DNA of 64,000 bases from the NCBI GenBank assembly GCA_002007465.1, contig LNAC01001238.1, positions 213,053 to 277,052 of the forward strand. The letters are read 5' to 3'. Shown here piece after piece: positions 1 to 10,195 of this stretch. This DNA is from Ailurus styani (lineage: Eukaryota; Chordata; Mammalia; Carnivora; Ailuridae). The position numbers were made by a program, and so were the translations under genes. The notes below the pieces were generated by a model. The model did no database searches. It was not told where the DNA came from and was given only the letters and a program-made list of their open reading frames with translations. Positions within the stretch are counted from its first letter, which is position 1; every line of letters begins with the position of its first letter.

Positions 1-17
1 CCACCCAGGCACCCCTC
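1..17 (-). mobile_element. CanSINE, 5' (head) end only
   Basis: The window opens with CCACCCAGGCACCCC, the complement of the first bases of the carnivore tRNA-Lys-derived SINE head. The rest of the element lies outside the window to the left. Confidence 0.75.
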
Positions 18-342
18 TCTAAAAGCTTTTAATCTCTGTCTCTGTCTGTCCCCCTTCCTTTTTGGTTTCTGAAATTGCACAATGACTTGTCAAGTAAAGG
101 TCTTTATTCAGAGTGACTAGGTACATGGTGGTCCATTTTAATATCTGTTCTTCAATGTTTCTATTATTCTTTCTTATTTCACTAGCCCCTATTTATTCTG
201 TTCTTCCTCAGGAAATTCAAGTAATCAGATGTGGTAGTTTATTTTCTGACTCCACTCTCTGTTTTTCATTATTATTTTTATTTGTTCTTTTGTTCTAATT
301 CTTAGGGATTTATTCAATTCAATTCAATTCAACATAAAATAT
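18..342. other. Unclassified AT/T-rich sequence
   Basis: No gene or recognised repeat. A short (TTCAA)n tract of about four units lies at 312-332, directly before the EIF3D retrocopy target site. A 61-residue frame at 113-298 is hydrophobic and low in complexity, and looks like chance. Confidence 0.5.
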
Positions 343-357
343 TCAATTTTATATTTC

Positions 358-2260
358 TTTTTTTTTTTTAAGAGACTAAATAGTTATACTTTATTCCACT
401 GTCAAACTTCGGATACCAAGAATCTGACAAGCATTCCACTAAGCATCCAAAACCCTCCTAGGCTCAGTGGAATTACAAACTCCAGCTTCACATCACCGTC
501 TGGCTTAGGTTTCTTCCTCTTCCTCCTCCTTCTCCTCCTCCTCCTCCTCTTCATCCTCATCGTCCTCAAAGGAGCTGAAGGTGCCGTCGGGCAGGCTGTA
601 GACGCGGATGACCTGCTTGTTGGGGTCCTTGAGGGTGAGGTACTTGCCCTCCTCCAGCTTCATGCAGATGTCGATGACGCAGCACAGGATGCCCCAGGCA
701 TTCTCCACGTTCAGGTTGATCTGGCTGGCAAACTCATTGGGCTTGAACTGCTGGGTGCCCAGGATGACGTGGCGCGAGGAGTCCTTCACATGGTACCCGG
801 ACATGTAACCCAGCCTGAGGTACTTCGACCCCGCCAGCAAGGCGCAGCACGTCCATAGGGCCAGCTTCTAGCTGTTGCTCTTCAGCTCGGTGGCAATGAT
901 GGCTCCTCGCTGCGAGTCAGGCTTCTGACGCCAGTCGACGCCGTTACAGTGCCTGAAATCCCATTCATTGAGGGTCTTGATGTTGATGAAGGACACTTCC
1001 CAGTTGGCTCCGGTCATGACACCATCGTGCTCACAATGGACAATAAATAAGGTCAATGTCATCTCCAAGCTTCCACCTGCGGTACTGGTAGGCGACGGAG
1101 GCGACTTCATTCTTGTCCATGTCATCCTCCACGAAGGGGTTCGGGTTGGAGAAGTTGTATCTTTCCTTCCTCATTCTCAAGCACTGCTGGGAGAAGTTGT
1201 GGTTGATGTAGGTCGCTTCCATGGCCAAGTTGCGGGCGGAATTGAAGGAATTGCCTTCATCCTACGGGGGCTCATTGGCAGTCTCACTCACTGTCAGGAG
1301 GTCGAAGTCAGAGTTGTCCCTCTTGTCAAAGAAGAGCTTGGAACCGACTCTGCACGACAATGTCCCAGGAATACACGGAGCATGTGCAGCTCATCAGCAA
1401 GGCCAGGATGGCATCAGTGGCAAACACATTCCCCTGGGTTTTGGCCAGCTTTCGGATGACGGGGTCGTCCGTGGTGGTAACCGTGTGGAAGATGCAATTG
1501 ATGCTCCGCAGAGGCATCTCGCTCCTCGTGGTGATGAGGTCGAAGGCCTTGTCATAGTACTCCAGGGCCCCGCAGCACTTAATGTCCTGTGGCTCCGATA
1601 CTTCCAAGTAGCGCATCTTCATCAGCTGAGGAAAGTCCATCTCCTCCTTCACCTCCCAATCACTACGCACTTCCACCGAAGAGTCTCGGGGTTTCTGTGA
1701 CTTTTGGTCCCACTTCTGCCTCACTCTGTATTGTTTCTGGAATTTTTTCTGCAGTCGTGTGCGCTCTCTCTCTCTTTCTGGTTGGCGCTCTTAGGCAGGA
1801 TCTGCAGGTTGAATTGCAACATGTTCCGTCGATCTTTGTCTCTACGGAGGTTCTGCTGTGCAAATAGCATCCGATTCCGCTGGTAGGCGGTCTTCTGTGT
1901 GCGCACTGTGTCCACCAGCTGGAAACTAGTTTCGTCCTCCTCGTGGAAGTAAGCGTACTGACTTCCACCACCGAACTGCGAGGAGTACATATTCGTGTAC
2001 CTCTTATCTTGGTATGTGGCACCCATCCAGTCTGCAACCTTTCCTAGCCAATCACCTTTGCTGAATGGCTGGTAGGGCATATCCCGAAACTGCTCGGGCA
2101 CTGTACAGGGACCCCAGCCGGAGGGGTTGTCCTGGATCACGGGGGTCATGAACTTGGCCATGTTCTAAAACCTGTAAAGGCCTCTGCCAGGCCCGGATGG
2201 CGATAGATGGTCCGGGCCGGAGAGTGCACACCCAGTTACCCTCCGAAGAACAGGGAAAAG
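358..2260 (-). pseudogene. EIF3D: Processed pseudogene (retrocopy) of EIF3D
   Basis: The parent gene encodes subunit D (p66, about 548 residues) of eukaryotic initiation factor 3, a cap-binding component of the translation pre-initiation complex. Here the complement reads, without introns, from a start codon at 2159-2161 ([18 protein letters not shown]) through blocks such as DWRQKPDSQRGAIIATEL to the Asp/Glu-rich C-terminus and a stop at 505-507. About 100 bp of 5' UTR and 135 bp of 3' UTR are retained, with a poly(A) tail (T run 358-370). Fifteen-base direct repeats flank it at 343-357 and 2261-2275, so L1 machinery inserted it. It is dead: in-frame TAG at 1262-1264 and 868-870, and frameshifts near 1049 (about 4 extra bases), near 1345 and near 1745. 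Many missense changes are also present. No promoter came with it; expression is not expected. Confidence 0.97.
390..395 (-). promoter_or_regulatory. Retained AATAAA polyadenylation signal of the EIF3D retrocopy
   Basis: TTTATT on the plus strand is AATAAA on the retrocopy strand. It lies about 20 bases before the poly(A) tract, the usual spacing, which indicates that the copied template was a normally processed mRNA. Confidence 0.85.
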
Positions 2261-2275
2261 TCAATTTTATATTTC

Positions 2276-2689
2276 AATACATGTTAGTTTCTTTGGAATC
2301 ATACTTTTACATTTCAAGGGTTATTTTTTATTTGCTAATTAACTTCTATTTCAATCTACTTAGCTTTTTTGCTTGTTTACTTGTTTAATGAAACATATCA
2401 CCTAATCTTTTTGGTAATAAAAGTAGGAGTGGTTTTGTTTTTTTTGTTTTTTGTTTGTTTTTTTGGTTCATTTTATATTATGTGCCTTTTTCTCTGTTTA
2501 ATACTTATTTAGGTTTTCTGTTTGATTTTTGGATTTTTTTTTACTGTATTTGTTGTTGTTTGTTTTTTGTTTGGACATATATAAGAATAAAGCAAAAATG
2601 TGAAAAAAGACAAAGTAGAGAGAATGAATATTTAGTTAATAAACCTGGAGGCAAAAGAGAACCCATATTGAAGGTTGTATGAACTAGTA
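2276..2689. other. T-rich unclassified sequence
   Basis: Runs of TTTTG/TTTG dominate 2430-2580. No coding signal; the small frames here are low-complexity Phe/Leu-rich translations of T runs. Confidence 0.5.
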
Positions 2690-2912
2690 ATTGAGAGTAC
2701 AAGCTCTATAATCAGGCTAGAGTTCATATAAGAGCTACGTGATTGTAGATAATTTGTTTTTCTTCGCTAAGTCTTGGTTTCCTAATTTCTAAAATATGGA
2801 TAATGATTATAATACTTACTTTTAGGACTACTGTGAGCATTAACTTATAGAAGATACATAAATGACATAATAATATATGTAACTGCTATAAAACAGGGTC
2901 TGGCACTGTGAG
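2690..2912 (+). mobile_element. MIR SINE (ancient)
   Basis: It follows the MIR consensus in order: a GAGTACAAGCTCTA-type start, a 'cttggtttcctaatttctaaaatatggataatgattataatacttac' core and a 'gtgagcattaactta' 3' part. Highly diverged, as expected for this age. Confidence 0.75.
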
Positions 2913-3620
2913 AAAATATTCTGAATAAAATTCAAAGCTGTCCATAGTCTCTTACACAACTAAAACAATTAATTACTACTACAAAAAGTGACATTGATTT
3001 TCTGAGGTAAGATTTTTCTAATCAACTACCTCTGTATGAAGTAGTAAACATGAAGAAATACATGTTACATGAATTTACATTACTAACACTGTGCACTACT
3101 GACTTTTTTCAAGTAGACCTTAATATTATATATTTTAATTATATTCAGAAACTCCTTTCTATTTCTATTGTTTCTTTGTTTTGGTATGAATTTCCAAATG
3201 AGATTTTTAACTTCAAAATACTTGGAGACATTATGCTTTCCAAAAATGTAAGTCAGAAATAAATCAGCATTAAGTTTATGCAGGGAGAGAATACAGGGAC
3301 AAAATAAATAGGCAAGTAAATAAAGCCTTGGGCAGATATGGGAATGGGAAGTGTGGTGCAAAGAAGCCAGGACTGTATGCTCAGAGAACCTGGACGCCAT
3401 TCATCTCTCCCACTCTTGCTTCCATGTACACAGTCACAACCTAAGCTTCACCTCCTCATTTGAAAATCATGTTCAGGTGCTCCAACAATTTGAAGATTCC
3501 AGAATCATTTATCCATAAATTAAAAGTTCTCTTTTGTAGCATCCTGGATAAAATATGCACATGGGAAGTCTATTTTTATATCTTAAAAAACTTCATCCGG
3601 TTCTAAGCAAGATTTCTTAA
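2913..3620. other. Unclassified AT-rich intergenic sequence
   Basis: No recognised repeat or gene. A 105-residue minus frame (3083-3400) has no recognisable similarity and no intron or codon signal, so it is regarded as chance. Confidence 0.5.
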
Positions 3621-3652
3621 TATAACTATAACTATATATATAACTATATAAC

Positions 3653-3696
<44 letters not shown>
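3621..3696. repeat. Compound (TA)n(CA)n microsatellite
   Basis: Imperfect ACTATATA units pass into an uninterrupted TA run and then a CA run ending at 3696. Confidence 0.95.
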
Positions 3697-4224
3697 GTGC
3701 CTATCTAGTACTTTCTTCCTTATCAAATTCTCTAAGATGATCTTTTGAAACCAAACTTACAGAGGAATGATAAATGTCTTCCCACATGTGCCTCTAGGAA
3801 AGGTTGTGAACTTACTCCTATAGTTTTTCTATTAAAGTTAGAAATGGTTTTATTAGACAAACACACTGATGGTAAGTTTAAGAATATACTTGTATCATCT
3901 CCATGAAAAGTGACTTCCAGAGTTCTATTCGATTCAGCTTCACTGGAGTTAAATCTGCTTTAAGGAATATTAACTATGATGATATTCAAGTTAATCATGA
4001 ATAACTAAATAGATTTATCTTGCTGTCAGTCTCAGCCCAGTTGAATACATTGAGCATGTAAAATTTAAGGAGCTTAAAAATGGTAAGCTATGCTAATTAG
4101 AAAAGTCATTTTAGGTGTCAAACACCTTCCAGTCATGTGGATGTTTATATATGGATAGAAACTTTTCCATTTGACATGGTATTATTGAAAAAAGACAACA
4201 ATCCCAAGTTATTGACAATTGAAC
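3697..4224. other. Unclassified intergenic sequence
   Basis: No gene or repeat recognised. The sequence is AT-rich with no long frame outside the adjoining SINE. Confidence 0.5.
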
Positions 4225-4239
4225 AACTAGTAAAGTTTT

Positions 4240-4454
4240 TTTTTTTTTTTAAGATTTTATTTATTTATTTCACAGCGGGAGAGAGATCACAAGGAGGCAG
4301 AGAGGCAGGCAGAGAGAGAGAGAGAGAGAGAGGGGGGGAAGCAGGCTCCCTGCCAAGCAGAGAGCCCCNCCATGCGGGCCTCGATTCCAGGACCCTGAGA
4401 TCATGACCTGGGCCGAAAGCAGAGGCTTTAACCCACTGAGCCACCCAGGCGCCC
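4240..4454 (-). mobile_element. CanSINE with perfect target-site duplication
   Basis: Complement of a full CanSINE. The T-rich 3' end is at the left, followed by TTTATTTATTT, a (GA)n arm, the GATCATGACCTG block and the head complement GAGCCACCCAGGCGCCC. A perfect 15-bp duplication (AACTAGTAAAGTTTT) flanks it at 4225-4239 and 4455-4469, so it is a relatively young insertion. One undetermined base lies at 4369. Confidence 0.97.
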
Positions 4455-4627
4455 AACTAGTAAAGTTTTGAAGTTTAGTCAGAGGACAGTTAGTTTAATG
4501 GGTTGGAGCTGTTTTCTACAATAGAATGTTTACTTTGTGGTTTCATGTTTCTAGAAAGTCCCCTGTTCTGGTTCTATTGTTGGCTTCTTTCTACGTTCAG
4601 TCTATCACTTTCTCTAGTACTGTAATA

Positions 4628-4756
4628 ACTTCATAAGGTGACAGATGGTAAGGACACTTATCATGGTGAGCCCTGCATAATGTATAGAATTCTCAAACTT
4701 CTATATTGAACCCCTGAAGCAACTATAACATTGTATGTCAACTATAATTCAAAAGG
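4628..4756 (+). mobile_element. L1 3' UTR end fragment
   Basis: It carries the common L1 3' end: 'ggtgacagatggtaa', 'cacttatcatggtgag', 'aatgtatagaatt', then 'aacattgtatgtcaactata' into an A-rich end. The A-rich tail runs directly into the purine minisatellite, which may have grown from it. Confidence 0.75.
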
Positions 4757-5035
4757 AGGGGGAGGGGAAGAAAGGGGGGAGGAGAGGGGGAAGAGGAGGA
4801 GGGGGGAGAAGGGGGAGGGGGGAGGAGAAGGGNNNNNNNNNNNNNNNNNNNNNNNNNNNNNNNNNNNNNNNNNNNNNNNNNNNNNNNNNNNNNNNNNNNN
4901 NNNNNNNNNNNNNNNNNNNNNNNNNNNNNNNNNNNNNNNNNNNNNNNNNNNNNNNNNNNNNNNNNNNNNNNNNNNNNNNNNNNNNNNNNNNNAAGGGGGA
5001 GGGGGGAGGAGAAGGGGGAGGGGGGAGGAGAGGGA
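4757..5035. repeat. G/A-only minisatellite with an assembly gap
   Basis: The plus strand is almost purely G and A. A 19-bp unit, AAGGGGGAGGGGGGAGGAG, is seen complete at 4809-4827, 4993-5011 and 5012-5030. Bases 4833-4992 are 160 undetermined bases, so the true array length is unknown. Runs of five to six G recur, so G-quadruplex or triplex structure is plausible and may explain the gap. Confidence 0.93.
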
Positions 5036-5437
5036 GCACCTGGGACCTGGGTGGCTCAGTCAGTTAGTTAAGCATCCAACTCTTAATTTCAGCTCAGGTA
5101 GTGATCTCAGGATTGTGAGATCCAGCTCCATGTTGGGCTCCACATTGAGTGAGGAGCCTGCTTAAAAGTCTCTGTCCTGGGGCACCTGGGTGGCTCAGTC
5201 GGTTAAGCATCTCCTTAGGCTCGGTTCATGATCCCAGGGTCCCAGGATTGAGTCCTGCATTGGGCTCTCTGCTCGCTGAGGAACCTGCCTCTCCCTCTGC
5301 CTGTTTCTCCCCCTGCTTGTGAGCTCGCTCTCTCTTTCTTTCTAACAAATACATAGAACATTTACCAAAAAAAAAAAAAAAGGTCTCTCTTGTTCTACCC
5401 CTCCCCCTCCCTCTCCATCTCTCTTAAAAAAAAAAAA
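5036..5437 (+). mobile_element. Outer CanSINE, split by a second CanSINE
   Basis: The head and body (GGGTGGCTCAGTCAG to GAGCCTGCTTAAAAGTCTC) lie at 5036-5179. The CT-rich tail and A tail (TCTCTTGTTCTACCCC to A12) resume at 5383-5437. The middle 5180-5380 is a second SINE, so this copy is the older of the two. Confidence 0.85.
5180..5380 (+). mobile_element. Inner CanSINE nested in the outer copy
   Basis: Complete from GGGGCACCTGGGTGGCTCAG through the CT-rich region to a 15-A tail. The flanks AAAAGTCTCTGTCCT and AAGGTCTCTCTTGTTCT resemble a diverged target-site duplication within the outer SINE. Confidence 0.88.
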
Positions 5438-5539
5438 GTGGCCTTCCTTGACCACTCATTTCCATTATACTATTCTTTCAGTTTCCTTCATACTATTATA
5501 CTAATCAGTGATTATGTCCCTTATTCTTTTATTTCTTAG

Positions 5540-5685
5540 CTGCCTCCTCCCCACAACAGACTGCAAGTTCCATTGAGTTAGGGTATTTTACTTGTATAAT
5601 TCTCTGGTTTGTCCCTAGCACTTAGCAAATGCTTAGCACAGAGTATGAGCTTAATACATATAATAAATAGTGGAAATAAATAATA
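5540..5685 (+). mobile_element. L2 LINE 3' end
   Basis: It follows the L2 3' consensus: 'agactgcaagttccattgag', 'gtccctagcacttagcaaat', 'ttaatacatataataaata'. Diverged; MIR shares the last part of this consensus. Confidence 0.6.
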
Positions 5686-5820
5686 ATGAAATAAATAATA
5701 ATGGAATACCTGGTCACACATTTAACCTATTTGGGGGCTATTTTCATACTCTTCTCTGACCTAAGGAGTGCAAAAAACTCTATCAACTTCTGGATATAAC
5801 TTGTATTACAATAGAGATTA

Positions 5821-6405
5821 GAGTAGTTAAAAGAATGTTATCTCAGCAGCTCAGTAGCTTGACACATAGAAGTTTATTCCTTGCTCACATAAAGTCCATA
5901 ATGGATCCATTAATTGATGGGTGGCACAGTTTTTGGGACTCAGGGTTCTTCCTGAGATGTTCACGTTTGTTTGTTTGTTTTTAAATATTTTATTTCTTTA
6001 TTTGACACAGAGAGAGAGATTACAAGTAGGCAGAGAGACAGGCAGAGAGAGGAGGAAGCAGGCTCCCTGCTGAGCAGGCAGCCAGATGCAGGGCTTGATT
6101 CCAGGACCCTGAGATCATGACCTGAGCCGAAGGCAGAGGCTTTAATCCACTGAGCCACCCAGGTGCCCTGATGCTCACATGTTTAATACTTGGCCTCCTC
6201 TCTGGAGGAGGAAAGAGCAAGAACAGTAAATGGCAGGTTCTCAGCATTGCCAGTGGCCTTCCACTGGCCAGAATTCAATCACATACCTGCCTATGACTAT
6301 AGGGAAGCTGGGAAATGTACTCTAGTTGTGTGCCCAGGATGAAGAGGAAATGGATAATGGATTGGGTAGACACACAGCCAGACTCCATGGATTAGGTAAT
6401 ATATC
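5821..6405. mobile_element. Ancient interspersed repeat, family uncertain, split by a SINE
   Basis: The segments 5850-5955 ('agaagtttattccttgctcac', 'aagtccataatggatcc') and 6185-6400 ('aattcaatcacatacctgcc', 'gaagctgggaaatgtactct', 'gtgtgcccaggatgaagagg') read as one common old mammalian repeat. I recognise the sequence type but cannot name the family reliably; a DNA-transposon relic is my guess. Confidence 0.5.
5969..6169 (-). mobile_element. CanSINE
   Basis: Full reverse-complement SINE from TTTTAAATATTTTATTTC to GAGCCACCCAGGTGCCC. Diverged duplications GATGTTCACGTTT (5956-5968) and GATGCTCACATGTTT (6170-6184) flank it. Confidence 0.95.
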
Positions 6406-6994
6406 ATAATATATAGTATATATCATTTTATTCATATGTCTAACACAGTGACTGACATAGTTGGTCTGCAGTCACAATTTAGTGAATACATTCTGTTGAG
6501 ACAGAGGCCTTAGATCTACATTTTAAGGATGCGTATAAACCTCTAATCGTATGTCAAGAGTACAGTGTTTGTTTGTTTGTTTTGTCTTACAGCATCAACG
6601 AGAATAAAAGTGATTTTTTTTAGATTAAGGGAAATGAAAACTTAGATGACAGTCCTAATTCAACTCCATGCATAGTACAAATCCCTTCCACTCTTGTCTG
6701 CTTACAAATATTTGACAAAATTAAATCTTCATAAATGCCCTATTTTTCCATGCTTGCTTAGATGTTGTAAATTAGTAATTCCACAAGATTATTAGTCACA
6801 TTATTACTAATCACATTTGATAGATAAGAAAGTTGACTCAATATTAAAATGACATGATAAGAAAAAGATCTTCCTAGGTCTCTGAACTCTTATCACTTAT
6901 TTGTTTTCCCCTTTTCTACTGTGCTAATTTTCAAAGCTAGTCTTATAAAGTCAAGGGAATGAGTGAATATACTATATTATCTTCAGACCTCAGG
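6406..6994. other. Mostly unclassified; possible L2/MIR tail
   Basis: The part at 6435-6495 ('ctaacacagtgactgacatag') resembles an L2/MIR 3' tail. The rest is AT-rich with no recognised feature; a (TTTG)n tract is at 6568-6583. Confidence 0.4.
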
Positions 6995-7150
6995 AAGTTA
7001 GCACTTAAATCTCAGCTGTGTGACACTGAAAGTTACACAGACTGTGTTCAGTTTTCTCCAACTGTAAAACAGTGATCATAAAACCTACTCAAATAAGCCA
7101 GGTTGTGTGAAAACACTGTGGAAACATGAATTATTGTTCCAGACCTTGCT
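6995..7150 (+). mobile_element. MIR SINE
   Basis: MIR core order is visible: 'aaatctcagctgtgtgacac', 'gttttctccaactgtaaaac', 'agtgatcataaaacctact'. Strongly diverged. Confidence 0.6.
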
Positions 7151-7256
7151 ATTATTATTCTTGGTGTGTTTGTCCATGCTTCACCTCTTTTTTTTTATCC
7201 CCATATCTGTGCCTTTTCAATAAAGTTGTAGAAAAGAGCTTTAGTTAGCTAAATAT

Positions 7257-7258
7257 TC

Positions 7259-7309
<51 letters not shown>
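7257..7309. repeat. (TG)n(TA)n microsatellite
   Basis: About four TG units followed by about 20 uninterrupted TA units, ending at 7309. Likely polymorphic and cruciform-prone. Confidence 0.97.
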
Positions 7310-7311
<2 letters not shown>

Positions 7312-8039
7312 TATAGACTATCAAGAGATCATATTTCTCAATTTCAAAAAAAAAGTTCATTGGGCTTATATGTGTAACAACCTTAAAATCTAACCGAAGA
7401 AAGGTAAACATTTTTAAGACTGAAAATGTGAAAATAAAAAATAATAGGCATATAAAGAAATCATATGTATAAAAAGGGCTTATGCTAAGAGTTTCAAGAG
7501 GCAACAAAGGAATTAGAATCAAATTGATGTCAGGATTAATTTAATCCACTATTATTAGAAAAAATAAATTCATCTGATTAAATTTTAAAGATCTTATTGG
7601 ATTTCTTCAACGATTCATGAATCAAGCAGCATCCTATCTAGCATATAGAAAAAGGAGCTCTGAGGAGCTGTACAAAATGGAAAACTTTTATAGGGAGAAG
7701 GGATCCTGACAGAGAAGTTATACCAGAAAAAAGTGTATTGGTTGTGAAAACTTCACTTTCCTTTAAGGGACAGGAGCTGTCTGTGGGGCAGATTATCTCA
7801 CTAGTGCTGACCAGGTGATTCCTGATTGACAGGTTTCAGATTCCATTTCTGGGAAAGGCCAAAACTCTAACTAGGTTAAGTCTTGGTTTGGTGTCATGTG
7901 GCTTACCATAAGTGATTCCACTTTGGGCCTGTTATTCTTGTTTTTGACATTATGAAATCAGATAAAGTGACTTATGTTTACTGAGGTATTTCTAACAGGA
8001 GAGAAACGGGGGAGATTTCTAAATAGGACAGATTTTGAG
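7310..8039. other. Unclassified, probably part old repeat (7590-7960)
   Basis: The part from 'tcttcaacgattcatgaatc' through 'gtacaaaatggaaaactttt' to 'gccaaaactctaactaggtt' has the look of a dispersed LTR or LINE relic, but I cannot name the family. No coding region. Confidence 0.4.
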
Positions 8040-8240
8040 GTCACATCATCCTGACTTTGAATCCTTGCTCTGCCACTTTTTAGCTCTGAATACACACCTA
8101 GTCTGTTTGGACTTGAACTTTGTCATCCACCAAAATTAAGGACTAATCTTTAACATATACAGCGCAACAGCTGGGAAAGATGAGGTACTTAACTTAAGCA
8201 CCTAGCACAGTGCCCTGATACATGACAGATCACAAAATTA
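8040..8240 (+). mobile_element. MIR SINE
   Basis: 'tgactttgaatccttgctct', 'gccactttttagctctgaa' and 'gcacctagcacagtgccctg' match the MIR body and 3' tail in the right order. Confidence 0.7.
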
Positions 8241-8891
8241 GTATCACTGACATACCGCATTAGAAGATAAATCCCCCAGTCTCTCGCCACAAACACCACA
8301 GTTCAGTCTTATCCTTTTCACTTGTGACTTTTTTTAGCCTCTCTATTCAGTCTGGACATCGTGTGATCAGGGCTGTCTTAGAATTTAGCACTTGAATTTA
8401 ACATTATCACTAGCTTGCCAATTTTAAACTCTGGATAATCACTGTTATTGAATTTATCCAATCTCATTATGGAAACTTGCCTAAGAATATCACATCCATC
8501 CTCAAACCTACTAAAATCACAACACTTTCTTTAATAGTCAAGAATCCCTTCTTACCTCCAATATGTACAGCTGCTGTCGGTTTTAGTTTTAAGTAAACAT
8601 TTGTGATTTCTCAACAATTTTTTTCCAAATGTAAATTCTACTCTTCTTAATATCCAAATAACATCTTCCAGACTCTAACAGTATAACACAAAGGTACTTC
8701 CTCACCTCAACCCTAGAGAAAAATAATCTCAAACTCTTTCTCCTTTCTTGCTTGTTTTTCATTGTGTGTGGGCACAAGTGCATGTACCTACTTGATGTGG
8801 ACATTCTCATGTATTTGCCTGTATATGTTGGTGGGCATATATTTGCCTGTAAGGTTGTGTGGTACTGTTTCTGTGTGTTCACTTCACATGG

Positions 8892-8933
<42 letters not shown>

Positions 8934-9589
8934 TTTTATCTCCTCCACCGTCCAACAGCCCTTAAAGAGAAAGAGTCCTTCTTATTTTTCTATGTAACTC
9001 CATTGTCATACAAACTTTATGGATGCTCAGTAAATATAAGAATAAGGAATGGTATTTTGTATCCAATAACTATACTCTGTATTTCTCCTTATCACATAAA
9101 TCCCAATACCTAATGGCAGAAAATGTGATCATCCAGGATTAAATATTTTAATATGCCTTTCTTTAGATGGACTGGTATAACTAAGTCTGGAATTCAACAT
9201 GTCATTTACATATTTTTGAACCTCATTAATCCAGGCCAGAAAAAAAACAAGGCTACATTTTTTTCCTAACTTGTGAATTGGAGCATGAATACAAGATCAA
9301 AATGTATTTTTCAAAATAATGAAAAAGATTCATGATACACATGCTGGTATTTCAAACACAGTAACACTTTATTCTTTATATGTAAATGCGCGACAGCACA
9401 ATTTCAAAAATAAAAGAAGCTTTTCTAAAGCAATACCACTTTCTAATAGCATGATTAAGCATACAGGGTAAGACCACTAAAAGTCTCTAGTGAAAATAGA
9501 AATATTTGCAAATTGATAAAATCATAATTACTTGAATTCTATTTCTTAGAGACTGTTGATAATTTTTTTAAATTGTGTTTAAAACCTGC
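8241..9589. other. Unclassified intergenic sequence around a (GT)n tract
   Basis: No gene or recognised interspersed repeat. The frames at 8589-8997 on both strands are translations of the GT/CA tract and flanks, not genes. Confidence 0.5.
8893..8931. repeat. (GT)n microsatellite
   Basis: About 19 to 20 consecutive GT units. Confidence 0.97.
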
Positions 9590-10195
9590 TTTTAAAAAAG
9601 TAACCACTTTATCAAGATCTATAAACCATATACCATATAATTTTCCTATTTAAAGTATACAATTCATTGGTTTTTAGCATATTCATACCTTTGTGTAACC
9701 ACAAAGTCTAATTTTAAATATTTTCATTACTCCTAAAGAAACTCTGTACCCATTTCTTCCCACTTTTACCCTCCAACCCTGCAAAACCACATATTCTACT
9801 TTATGTCTTTATAGAATTGCCTATTTTGGAATTATATATGAATAGAACAGCATAATATGTGATTTTTTATACTAGCTTCTTTTACTTAACATAGTATTTT
9901 CAGGGTTTAGCCACGTTAAATCAGCATTTCATCCTTTTGTTTGCATAATAATATGCCATTGTGCAGATATACCATCTTTTATTTATCTGTTGATCAACTG
10001 GTGGCTATTTGAATTATTTTTACTTTTGCTTTACCATGGACCATGCTTCAGTGAATACTCATATACATTTCTGTGTGTTTGTGACAAATGTTTTTAATTT
10101 TCCTGGGTATATATCTTGGAATGGAATTCTGGAGTCATATAAAATCAGCTTCAATGATGCCCCTTTCCAGCAATTATGTAGAATATTTTTGTAAT
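9590..10195 (-). mobile_element. L1 3' region (end of ORF2 and 3' UTR), old
   Basis: The plus strand reads the complement of the classic L1M 3' end: 'aaagtatacaattcattggt', 'aaagaaactctgtacccatt', 'aatatgccattgtgcagata', 'gggtatatatcttggaatgg'. 5'-truncated and heavily mutated. Confidence 0.85.

Noticed and set aside
968..1700. Plus-strand frames up to 163 residues
   Set aside because: Shadows on the opposite strand of the EIF3D retrocopy.
358..2260. Possibility of a functional EIF3D retrogene
   Set aside because: Two in-frame stops and several frameshifts break the reading frame in all parts except the first and last thirds.
4731..5165. 144-residue frame
   Set aside because: Mostly undetermined residues across the N gap and Gly/Arg/Glu-rich minisatellite translation.
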